From: Chaetoderma sp. LZ-2023a
Lineage: Eukaryota > Mollusca > Caudofoveata > Chaetodermatida > Chaetodermatidae
DNA: 64,000 nt
Reading direction: 5' to 3'
NCBI GenBank assembly: GCA_034401795.1
Contig: CM067367.1
Coordinates: forward strand, 52,304,019-52,368,018
Every line of letters begins with the position of its first letter. Position 1 is the stretch's first letter. Positions 23,963 through 33,333 of the stretch are shown here, in pieces. Position numbers and translations under genes: made by a program. Below the pieces are notes generated by a model. That model searched no databases, had not been told where the DNA came from, and worked only from the letters and a program-made list of their open reading frames with translations.

Positions 23963-24241
23963 AACTTCTGAGCGATCATAGACCGATTCCTGGAACTTCT
24001 GAGCGATCATAGACCGATTCCTGGAACTTCTGAGCGATCATAGACCGATTCCTGGAACTTCTGAGCGATCATAGACCGATTCCTGGAACTTCTGAGCGAT
24101 CATAGACCGATTCCTGGAACTTCTGAGCGGTCATAGACCGATTCCTGGAACTTCTGAGCGATCATAGACCGATTCCTGGAACTTCTGAGCGATCATAGGC
24201 CGATTCCTGGAACTTCTGAGCAACCATAGGCAGATTCCTGG
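23963..24241 (+). repeat. 31 bp minisatellite, nine units
   Basis: Unit AACTTCTGAGCGATCATAGA then CCGATTCCTGG; 279 bp is exactly nine units. The first seven are nearly identical; the last two carry GGCCG and CAACC variants. There are no spacers. Confidence 0.95.
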
Positions 24242-24661
24242 AGATCGTCTTAGCCTGAGATGAAACCTGCGAGAACAAGGACATGGAGAAATGTGGCGTG
24301 TTCAAATCCATATATAGCGAATCGGTATTATGAATAGAATGAGCACAACTTGTAAACGAATAATATACGTTCAATAATTCATATACAGGATGACAAGAGA
24401 CGTTGCTAGTGAAGGAGATCCTGACATTCAATATGACGGAAACACATCTATTTCCAAAAGAGTCGAGCTTTACATTCTTAGTATAAACGTGGTTTTAAGA
24501 AAATTGAAGTTTGAGGCACGCGAATCGAGGTTGGTGCTGATATCTAATCACCAAAACACACATGTACGTGTAGGTTATGTATGTACATAGCGTGTATTCA
24601 TGTACCACCGCCAGTTTTCAAAGTAAATATTTCGTTTGTAGACAAGTTCTACTTTCGCCAG
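24242..24661. other. Spacer between minisatellite and Academ-like element
   Basis: No feature recognised. Confidence 0.5.
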
Positions 24662-24664
24662 TTC
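24662..24664. repeat. TTC target-site duplication, left
   Basis: TTC directly precedes the left inverted repeat and is matched by TTC at 32379-32381. Three bases can match by chance. Confidence 0.5.
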
Positions 24665-24815
24665 TAGGCCGTGGGCCGAGTACCAAATATGTAGCTAGAA
24701 ATCCAATGTCGTTGCAACTTTTGCGGGGCAACTTGAAAACCATTGTTTCCAAACAATAAATATATGTAGATTCCAAAAATAAAAAGTTCCCACTAATTGG
24801 TTTGCACATTAATTT
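24665..24815 (+). repeat. Left terminal inverted repeat of the Academ-like element
   Basis: It pairs with 32239-32378. The outer 13 bp are identical in complement. An inner block GTTGCAA-x-TTTGCGGGGCAACTTG at about 24711-24735 is also shared, as is TTGCACATTAAT at about 24802-24813. Spacing between blocks differs by a few to tens of bases, so the arms are imperfect. Confidence 0.8.
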
Positions 24816-25252
24816 TACAGAGACCATTCTTTACCACCTACTATCTCGTCATAAATGACGCAATAAAGTCACATTCTAAATATATGGTTAAGAGATTTAT
24901 GTTATATTTCCAACAAATAATCAGTTAAAAATTTTTTTAATAACACCAGGCACGGTAGACACATTTTCCTATTAGAGGCGGGGTGGGGGGGCTGAACTGT
25001 GTTGTGTCAAGGGGAGGTTGGCCCTCCTTTTGCAAGGGGTGTCCAGGAAAATTATAAAATTATAAACTGTCAAATATGCTTTCAAGTCTAAAGACCATTT
25101 TTATTAAACGAGGAACCTTCATTAATAAACCACTTTCCTCAATTCCCAAATTCAATTAAACAATACATTTGACCTCTACTAAATGACCACCTGTCTTAAC
25201 AGCTCGCCCTTTGATTCTCGGATTCTCCCTTGGCTATTTTATAATTGCAAGA

Positions 25253-25258
25253 TTTATT
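25253..25258 (-). terminator. Candidate polyadenylation signal of the transposase gene
   Basis: AATAAA on the minus strand (TTTATT on plus), about 170 bp past the stop codon and inside the element. A second AATAAA lies at about 25102. Neither is proven. Confidence 0.4.
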
Positions 25259-25287
25259 TAACCCGAAACCTGAATTATCAGAGCCTA

Positions 25288-25370
25288 AATTTCAGGTTAA
25301 TTATACAGGGAAGTGGTTGAATATTTTGAAACTAATTTGTCTTGGCGCTGTTGCTGCCTATGACATCAGC
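25288..25370 (-). mobile_element. FB1 hairpin fragment in the 3' region of the Academ-like element
   Basis: TATACAGGGAAGTGGTTGAATATTTTG and part of the left arm, between the transposase stop and the left inverted repeat. Confidence 0.6.
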
Positions 25371-25428
25371 ACCACCCCACCCCAGTTCTACCGTGCCTGG
25401 CCTGAAAATAGAGATATGCGACTTACTG

Positions 25429-28400
25429 TTAACAATCCAAGTCCTCATCCGAGTCACTATCGCCATCTCCACCTAGTTCGGGCGTTGTACATGTAGAATT
25501 TTGACAGTCATCACAGCTACAAAGGTCGGTACAGATTAACGCTGCTTTTCGGCATGAACAGACCTGGGTCTGACAGCCACGTTTTCGACACTTACAATGC
25601 ACATGTTTCAAAACATTTATGGGTGCAGGTGCTAGTGACATCCACTCAAACGTAAGCGCACCTTCGTCATCTAGGATCCATCCATAACCAACAGGAGATG
25701 GTGCAGATATAATGTTCTGAAGTGCCCTGCGATATATAGCAGCCTGGTACGTAGCACGCATTGCATGAAATTGTAAACAGTCTTTATTTGGTGGAAGAGC
25801 CGCGTCAGTGGAACATTTAAGTCTGAATACATTGTATCGAGTGTAATTTATATCACTACAGTTCTTCTGTCCATACAGAAGCGAAACAAATGGTTCCAAC
25901 CTTGATAAAATCTCATCTGATAAAATCCAATCAGTCCCAATCTTTTGGAAATCGTCACAGGCTTCAGGAGAATCAATCATAAGTTTCAAGGCTTTCACCT
26001 TCCCTTTCCCTCTGAATGCACTAACAGTATCACATCCTGTAAACACATGAACTCCGAGAATAGCCTCGCATTTCTTATACCCAGAACTCTGAGATATGGT
26101 GGTGACATTCACGATCCTTGTACTTGTACCACTTCCGGTCAAGAAGTAAAGAGTGCTAGGAATATTGTGAGCAAATGCAACTGATAAGATCAGGACATCA
26201 GTATCTGGGCTCCTAATCACAATATGCTGATGTGTTGCCGAAGCATGCTTTGCGTGCAACAGAAGCCTGGTGTCAGCTTCCTCGTGGTCACAGTGGAGTT
26301 CTGGTACTTCAATAACCCTTCCAACATTGGTAGCAGACAGCGAATGGCAGTGTTCACCATGGCAGATTAAGATTTCGATGTCCGAAAGAAGTTCTATGTC
26401 ACAGTTTTTCCAAGTCATGAAAAGAAACTCAATTAATGATTCCTTATTCTCTCCATTAGAAAGGAATTTCTTGAATTGTTTTGGTGTTTTTTGGTCGGGG
26501 TGGTTAATGTGGATAACTTGAACACCAGTAATTGCATGACGAGCACGTTCACAGTTTTTAATACTAATTGTAGGATATCGGTCAACTACATAATCAATTC
26601 GCTTGCAACAATATTGTCTACCAAGAGATAAGAGCGATTTAAGTAATTGTTCAGCTAGTTTTCCAAATGTCTTTGGTACTTGATTAATTGTCTGGAGAAA
26701 GGCCATTGCATCAATGACTAAAACACAATTGTGCGGCACTGCATCTAGATGAACATTAGGCACACTGCTCTCTAATTCATGCATTAATTTGGCTTTGTTT
26801 GTTTTCACATTTAGCCCATCATATGTACTGAGTGAAGCTGGAACTGGAGTGAGAGAATGTGACAATAGCTCGCGAAGATTAATATCTCGTGATTTACCTA
26901 CTAGCAAAAGTCGACTGAATAGCTCACTACTGGCTTTCAATGTTACAGTTTCAGATTGTACCTTAGAGATAGATCGTTTCCCTGTAGTTGTACTGAAGGT
27001 TTGAAGCTTCTGGCTTTTAATAGGTGTAAATAAGCCGATAGTTGAATCACACTGAAGTCTTTCAGCACAAAAATTGTTTGCGGCAGTCTTCCTGGTATCA
27101 AAAGCATTAAGGAGATTGGCCTTAGTGCCATTTGGTGCAACAACTCCAGAAGAAATGTTGATCAAATCCTCTCCCTCATATGTAAAGGGATCAACCATCG
27201 ACTCAATAGTATCTGTGATGGCTTGAATGTTAGATTCGTCTCTGCTCATGCCAGATTTGTCCAGATCCTTTCTCAGTCTAGAGTTGTCGTCTCTCCCCGC
27301 CATTATCTTACATGCCTTTGATATTGCAGCTCTTTCATGGTGGGACAGAATCCACCGATTCACAGCACCTGTATTCATGGTTATCCCGGTCATTCCTCCT
27401 TTAGTTTTTGAGTCACGGTTGAAGGTTTGCTCAATTAACTGATCGCAAGCAATCTGACTAAATCCGTACCTGCCTTGTCGTTGTACAGCAAAGTCTCCGT
27501 CCAAGAAAGCAGAATGTATTTCTCTATGGTCACTTTCAAGCTTTTCCATCTCAGCGATATAAACAGGAAGATACCTTGCATAATTTATATGGTCATATGC
27601 AAAATACCATGGAAGCATTGAATTGAGTGCAGCCAAATGAAGATTCCATAATCCCTCCCTTGTGGCACGCAAAAACTGAAGGAGAACTCCAACCATGTCC
27701 AAGTACGAACTCCAGAAATCAAATGTAGGATTAACTTCTCGTTCCTTTTGCATGAAAGCCTCATACCTTTCAAACAAAGCTGACACGTGTGTCTCTTTTA
27801 GTAGCTCAGAAAATGTGGAGCATGGCCCCTCACGATTCAATTGTTTTGTGACATTTATGGCTTCAGCCGCCTCTTCGGTACTAAGAACTTTAATGAATGC
27901 TTGCCACCTCAGTCTCTGTAATGCCTCAAACATCAGCTTATGGGCACGCATAGCTCTGTTGTAATGGTGACCTGACATAACACCATTCACAGATCCAGAT
28001 GGCACTATCTCTGACTCTATTATAATATCCTGAAATCCATAGTCCTGAAAACGCTTCCCTATAATGGCAAGAAATGACATGGAAGTATAAAAATTGCCTA
28101 ACCGCACTACCAATCGCTGTTGAAAAACTGGATTCTGCCACCTAATTTGCTGTGCTTTAGCATAAATTGCCTCATCAAATACGACAACAATAGTTTTCAG
28201 TTCCCGACTATCTGCAATAGCTACACTGCGTAATAGAATGGTGTAAACCGTTGACATATTGGTGGGGCTGGCATCAATTACAGGTAGATATGCTATCTTG
28301 GATAAAGGTGGAATGTCTGTAGATTTCAACAAAGTGTTAAATCCTGTCCAACTTGGAAGAACCTGTTCACTGACCTCGGGCAACTTTGACAAACAAAATG

Positions 28401-29675
28401 CAATGTCTAGTGTACGGTAAGACCGTGGAACCGAAGCCCTGTCTGTCGTGCGCATATCCATCTTCAATGGCCCATGTCGCTTGGTACTATGAAATGGTTG
28501 AATGTCAATTAATGGAGGGTCAACAGAACGTTTTCTAGTTTTATCAATGTTAATAGAATCACAAGCATTCGTTGAAATATCCATACGAACACGCTGGACT
28601 AAAATGCCATTTGTATTATGTGTCGATCCTTCTCCAGACCGAGTTTCTTCAGTGAAGTCGTTGTTGTCCCAAATTAAAGTTGCTGGTAAATTCTTTGTGA
28701 ATCCATTAGGAACAATTTCATCTCTGTTAATTTGAACAGTGGCAATGGCGGTATCATGTTCTAGGACCTTGGAATGAGATACACAATGTCCCAAGCCATT
28801 CAATAAGCTGATGAGACTGGCAGACCCTGTCCAATGTCGAATTGTCATCGCTAAAGCATAATGTTTCGGAGTTGGTGTTCTTCCTTTTGATGCCAAATAT
28901 AGAATATCTTGTGATATTGACAGCAATTTGCATTTAACATCTTCTGAAGTATTCACAAAACGATCTAGGTAAATATCGTCTGATGCTCCGATCATCCAAG
29001 CTAACACATTATATAACGATACAGGAATAATTTGTTCTGCTCCTTCCAGGGAAAGATCATCAGCTGTAGGAAGCCAAATCTTACATCCCGTCGATTCAGA
29101 CAATAACCTCCTAATGTATAATGCTGAGAAATAGAGATTGCGCATTGTCTCCTGATCAGAAAATCGGCGGTAGCTGACTTCTACAATATCATCTTCATTG
29201 CAGCTTGCTTGTGAATCACTCTCTGATTGCCAATAATCTGCTAATAATGTTTCATTTCCCTTTGCATGTACAACTTCACTTATGTTTCGATTGGATGGTT
29301 TCACAAACTGAAGTGTGGAGTAGGCTATTGCAAGTTTTTGTTTAAGGTATGAAGCTCTAACATTAGCACCCACATCAAGATTGTAAGTTTCCCTAACTGT
29401 ATCAATAAACATTGCCCGCAATTTCACCATACGTATCACGTTACCCTGTTTTAATATTTTCTCTTCAATGACAGACTTACAAAACTTTTGGAACGCTTCA
29501 CCATACAATGCCTCGCCGCGATCTTTATCATGACGTTTCTCTGTTAGGAAACCAGTATAGTCCTTGTAACATGATCGATGGTAACGTACTTCAATTGCTA
29601 CCATATCCTGTCCTTGTATCTGAAGAAGCATAAGTTCGTCATTCAAAATCTCCGCTGCCTTTAACAGTAGACCAC
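25429..29675 (-). CDS. Transposase-like gene, exon 2 (residues 155-1569): XPG/PIN nuclease and CXC motifs
   Basis: The exon opens at acceptor TTTCAG|GTGG (29676/29675) and runs 1414 sense codons to the stop at 25429. The frame stays open upstream of 29646, where there is no ATG, so it is not a separate gene. Positions are in the joined 1569-residue protein: RYHRSCY 185-191; IWDNND about 490; VVFDEAIYAKA with Asp655, then LGNFY about 680 and HHYNRAMRAHK 724-734, which I read as the transposase core; NPTFDFW about 803; KGGMTGITMN then NRW 913-929. An XPG/FEN1-like region follows: VLVIDAMAFL (Asp1143), VDRYP (Asp1186), HEEADTRLL (1285-1293), RSPDTDVLIL (Asp1312, Asp1314), FTGCD (1366-1370). Residues 1515-1545 hold nine cysteines in the CXC pattern CxC-x4-C-x4-CxC-x6-C-x3-CxC-x2-C. 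The tail is acidic. Known: this mix matches Academ transposases as I recall them. Assignment of catalytic residues is tentative. Confidence 0.85.
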
Positions 29676-29771
29676 CTGAAATGTTAATACATTATCGGTG
29701 ATAATGTATCATTATTGACACTTTGAAACCGAAAGGACAAACACGAATAATCATTTATAACTAAGAAATAT

Positions 29772-29915
29772 TATGTTGAATATTTTGAAACTAATTTGAC
29801 TGGAAACTGTTGTTGCATATGGCAGCGACAGGTTTGTGTCGAATTTGTCACAAAATATTCAACAGCGTATATGTACTTGTATGGTTGTCTTGAAATTGAT
29901 ATAGAGACCCCCACC
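29772..29915 (+). mobile_element. FB1 hairpin fragment in the transposase intron
   Basis: Hairpin with an altered right arm, then a CTTGAAATTGATAT tail. Confidence 0.6.
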
Positions 29916-30300
29916 CACCCCCGTCCCACCCCACCATCCCTGTAGGGGTAACAGGGTATTATGATCGGGCATGTGTGTCTGTCCGAACGTGTATCTAAAA
30001 GAATCATCCGATTTGGCTCAGATTCTAACACAAGAAACGCCGCCGTTGTCGTAGTATAGGATTTCCAGACGCTAGTCCTGATCCAGATTTAAAAACCTGC
30101 ATCCGGGTCTGATCAGTTTTCGGATCTGGTGGCGGTGGGGGAGTGGCGGACAGTACCCAAGGGTAGGTGTCCGGGCATCTAACTTTAACGACCTGCACGT
30201 GCCCTGCAAGACAATGTTTATGCCGTTTAGGGCTAGACATAAATTACTGTTTCACACTGTTTTGTTTTAATTACAAATTCTTTATGATTAAAAAACTATC

Positions 30301-30395
30301 CTGTTTAATATTTTGATACTAATTTGACTGGAAGCCGCTGGTCTCGTGCAGATACAGCTTCCAAGCTAATTAGTTTTGAAATATTTTACCTGGTA
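30301..30395 (+). mobile_element. FB1 hairpin fragment in the transposase intron
   Basis: TTTAATATTTTGATACTAATTTGACTGGAAGC pattern with a diverged right arm ending GAAATATTTTACC. Confidence 0.5.
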
Positions 30396-30867
30396 TGTGC
30401 ATGCGTGCTATGAAATTGAGATACCGAGTAGGATTTCCCGGATGAATAGGTGAATATGGATTATTCCACTCTATACATCTTATATGACAAATTCTTATGA
30501 CTTTTAGCCGCGACCAGCAGCAAGTATAAGTCAGTCAGTCGGTCGGTCAAATTTTTTGACAATTCTAACAAAGCCTATATCTCAGCATAGCACTGGATAA
30601 TGACATCACAAGCAAAACTTGGACACATGGTTACCTATATCTGCATCTGCTTGACGGGTTCTCTCAATTGTATGTAAACGATGTTGAATATGAATACGAA
30701 TTCGCATTCATGTGCCCTTTATAAAAAATTGTATTAGTATAAAAAAACAAGTGTTTACATACAGATGTAGTTATTACAAGATGAAAATCTGACGGTTATA
30801 AAGAAAGTAGCAGAATTTGTAAACCAGGTCTTCACTCTACGCAAGGAGAAGACGAATTGAGAATTCT

Positions 30868-30990
30868 CTTCAGTCAAATTAGTTTCAAATTATTCAACAG
30901 AATATCTAGTAAATTGTAAATTAACCAAAGACATTTAATTCGTACAGTGGAAGATATCATAACACTTACCAAAGACACAATTCGTACACT
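30868..30990 (-). mobile_element. FB1 fragment in the transposase intron
   Basis: Right hairpin arm and the following AATTCGTACA region, which is partly duplicated (AATTCGTACAGTGGAAGAT and AATTCGTACACTGGAAGAT). Confidence 0.5.
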
Positions 30991-31404
30991 GGAAGATAGC
31001 ACAGTCAAAATGAGCATTTTCTCCAGAGGAGGGGGGGGGGGGGGCGGGGCGCTTTCATATACATATGTGGTTTAGTTGGTTAATAACGTCTATGTCGATT
31101 CATTTGTGCTCTAAAATATAAAGTATTGAATGTGCGTGTGTGGAATGGGCCTTTAGGAAAGTATATATATCATCATTACACAACTGACCCAAATTAATGT
31201 ATTTAAATTATTATATGGGTTGCCAGGAAATGTACATATATATATTTCAATTGTTACACTCAAGGGCCAATGGCCTATTGTGGAAATAAATATCATATCA
31301 TATACCAGGTGGAACCAAGAGAAAGATAATGAGATCACCGGGTGAAAGGTGAGGGGTAAAAAGTGTATGCCACAGAGATCGCAGCTATAGGGCTTGCTAA
31401 AGAA

Positions 31405-31480
31405 ATATTCTGGTGAATATTTTGAAAATAATTTGACTGGACGCTTCAAATAAACAGTTTCAAAATACTTAGCAGTTTAT
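31405..31480 (+). mobile_element. FB1 hairpin remnant in the transposase intron
   Basis: GTGAATATTTTGAAAATAATTTGACTGG-type left arm and a shortened right arm. Confidence 0.45.
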
Positions 31481-31643
31481 TTATGATGTCTACTTCAAAA
31501 TGCATTCCCTTTAGGAACATATGTTTACTTCAAAGCCACCAAGAATGGTTTACCCTTTATATTTGATGGATGTGGTTGGGTGAGGGCTGGGGTTACAGGC
31601 ATGGCGAACGACAGTATAATTTATATTATGAAAAAGCACTTAC

Positions 31644-32106
31644 CAGACGTATATTCACAGCTTGCTAATCGCTCTTTCAGACGTTTCCGTGAATTCTTAT
31701 TTACTGTATACTGTTCCTTCTTACAAATTATACACTGTTCTGGTAAAACATGTTGACTTCTTCGTGGAGCTGTTTGGTCACGGGTATGTCGTGTTCGCTT
31801 TGAGGGCACAGGGTCGCAGGTGTCTGCAGTCCTAACTGTTTTTGCTACCCGTTTTACAGCTCTTTCTATCTTAGTCTTATCTGTAAACCGTGAATAACAT
31901 GTTCGGTGATATCGAAAACTGGTGTCTAGCGCCGATTCATCCGTTAAATATGCATATTTTGCGGCTGTTTCTTTCTCCATACCATCTAGTTCTTTCCATT
32001 TCTTAACACAGTCAATAAATTTCAACCAGCTCACTTCCGAGAACTGTAAAAGTGTTCCTTCCTGGTCATCAAAAATATGTAAACAGCGCTTTGTGGGCGC
32101 AGACAT
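31644..32106 (-). CDS. Transposase-like gene, exon 1 (residues 1-154 plus first base of codon 155)
   Basis: The ATG at 32106 is the first in the open frame and has A at -3 (CAAGATGT). The exon ends in the strong donor CTG|GTAAGTG at 31644/31643, phase 1, and splices in frame to 29675. Seen in the protein: a first RYHRTCY motif at residues 65-71, a basic stretch at about 80-120, and a CIIC pair at 125-128 followed by ERLASC at 146-151. The CxxC pair is probably half of a zinc site whose HxxC half (RYHRSC, 185-190) lies in exon 2; that pairing is inference. A CCAAT box (minus strand, 32127-32132) lies just upstream. The 5' untranslated region must be short, since the inverted repeat begins by about 32239. 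Without the splice the frame stops at 31621. Confidence 0.8.
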
Positions 32107-32126
32107 CTTGAGTAAGGAAGTGACCT

Positions 32127-32132
32127 GATTGG
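32127..32132 (-). promoter_or_regulatory. CCAAT box upstream of the transposase gene
   Basis: CCAATC on the minus strand, about 21 bp upstream of the ATG. No clear TATA box lies between it and the inverted repeat. It is a weak, common motif. Confidence 0.3.
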
Positions 32133-32238
32133 ATGACTCCGTGTCTGCTCTTGTGACAGGCGCGCCACCTGATAGTTAAACTCGTCAAATTGGATTGTCT
32201 TTCCTGGCTAATTTATGTTACTTTTAACTAATTATTTC

Positions 32239-32378
32239 TAATTAATGTGCAAGAAAAAAATGTGGGAACATTGGTGATTTAGAAAGAGTACGCCCTAAAT
32301 ATGTTATACTAGCAATATCAAGTTGCCCCGCAACATTTGCAACGAAAAGTCACCGTGCAGATTTTGGCCCACGGCCTA
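32239..32378 (-). repeat. Right terminal inverted repeat of the Academ-like element
   Basis: Blocks seen: ATTAATGTGCAA (32241), TGGGAAC (32263), CAAGTTGCCCCGCAAC (about 32319-32334), TTGCAACGA and CCCACGGCCTA (ending 32378). The GTTGCCCCGCAAC core is itself palindromic and is a candidate transposase-binding site (inference). Confidence 0.8.
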
Positions 32379-32381
32379 TTC
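32379..32381. repeat. TTC target-site duplication, right
   Basis: TTC directly follows the right inverted repeat; it is the partner of 24662-24664. Confidence 0.5.
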
Positions 32382-33246
32382 GTCCAGGATAGGGATTAGG
32401 CCAATGTGTTGCACCGTCTCATTATTTAAAAAAACATTTACTTCTACGAAGCGCGTGCACATTCAAGCATTGCGGTAGATGGGGTTGCTTAGGCGTACTG
32501 CCTCATTAAGCAAAGACACATGTGATCTCACGTGTATTTCAATCCGGACATTGGATGTGTTTATTCAAATTGGTATGAGCTTTTACAACCTGTATGTCAA
32601 GAGATTACTGAACGCAAACCAGGAATATAAGATCAAACAATTGATGGGCCACTTAACACTTTGAATACTGAAATTACATATACCAAATTCAAGACTAAAA
32701 TACAGGAACAATGTTTAATGTTTTGAAACTAATATGACAAGGATTTCCCGAAAAATTCGACGCAATAACATCAAACAAAACACACCTGTGCCTATGTTGA
32801 AATACTATTGCATAGTGAACATTGTCTAATGTAGGCATAGGGCAATTCTAAGTATTTGATTAATCAATTACCGGGATCATTCGATTTAATTCAGTTGTAT
32901 ATTGAACTTTTTAATCACTTGCCACATCAAATGCTCTATAGATAAAAGTATGTTAAACCTGCGTTTCCCGATCTATAGACACTATAACTGACGGATTGAG
33001 AATAAAGAAGCACGCGTGTCTGATAGTAAAGTTGTTTGTTGAGTTTGACAAGGCCCCAAGGCGCTGTGTTTGTAGAATCAGTTTAGTGAAGGCAGTGTTT
33101 ATATCTCTGAATGTGCGAAGTTTAATCTCTTTCCAGGTATACGCTGTGTTTTATGATGCAGGTATTGAAGCTCAGACCGCTCGTGTGTGAGAGCTCCGGG
33201 CTCAAATATCCTTGATAGGTTATTTCGTATGCGCAAATATCAGTTT
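32382..33246. other. No feature recognised
   Basis: Spacer between the Academ-like element and the FB2/'CCATCTTGG' repeat pair. Confidence 0.5.
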
Positions 33247-33333
33247 AATGACTAAATTTGTTGAAAAAATAATAATTTAGTTATCGAATGTCAATTTCCA
33301 GGCCAAGAGAAGGCTATTTTTGAAATTTTACCT
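33247..33333 (+). repeat. FB2 left arm, cut by a 'CCATCTTGG' repeat
   Basis: GACTAAATTTG, GAATGTCAATTTCCAGG and GGCTATTTTTGAAATTTTACC, then an abrupt switch to CCAAGTGAGCG. Confidence 0.65.

Larger units (their letters stand above)
29676..31643 (-). other. Single intron of the Academ-like transposase gene (1968 bp)
   Basis: It has GT-AG ends with a pyrimidine-poor acceptor (AACATTTCAG) and a near-consensus donor (GTAAGTG). It contains four FB1 hairpin fragments (near 29772, 30301, 30868 and 31405), a purine tract of G at about 31029-31044, and CG-rich patches near 30120. No conserved frame was seen inside. Confidence 0.75.
24665..32378 (-). mobile_element. Apparently intact autonomous DNA transposon, Academ-like
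   Basis: Seen: the ends are exact 13 bp inverted repeats (TAGGCCGTGGGCC at 24665; its complement ending at 32378), inside longer imperfect inverted repeats of about 150 and 140 bp. The trinucleotide TTC flanks both ends (24662-24664 and 32379-32381), as expected of a 3 bp target-site duplication. Between the ends lies one large two-exon minus-strand gene with no stop or frameshift. Known: Academ elements, as I recall them, encode one large transposase with an XPG-like nuclease and a cysteine-rich C-terminal finger, and make 3-4 bp duplications. Inference: this is a full-length Academ-type element. FB1 fragments sit in its intron and 3' flank, so it has been invaded or its lineage carries them. 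TA next to GGCC could alternatively be read as a 2 bp duplication. Superfamily placement needs a database search. Confidence 0.8.

Noticed and set aside
23963-24241. Possible CRISPR array
   Set aside because: The 31 bp units abut with no spacers, and the setting is an animal genome.
25945-28735. Plus-strand frames opposite the transposase
   Set aside because: They are shadows of the long minus-strand frame.
29940-30240. Separate small gene in the intron
   Set aside because: Frames here have no motif and overlap GC-rich low-complexity sequence.
24665-32378. The Academ-like enzyme as mobiliser of FB1
   Set aside because: FB1 ends (AATGGACC or AATGGAGG) do not resemble TAGGCCGTGGGCC, and no TTC duplications flank FB1 copies.
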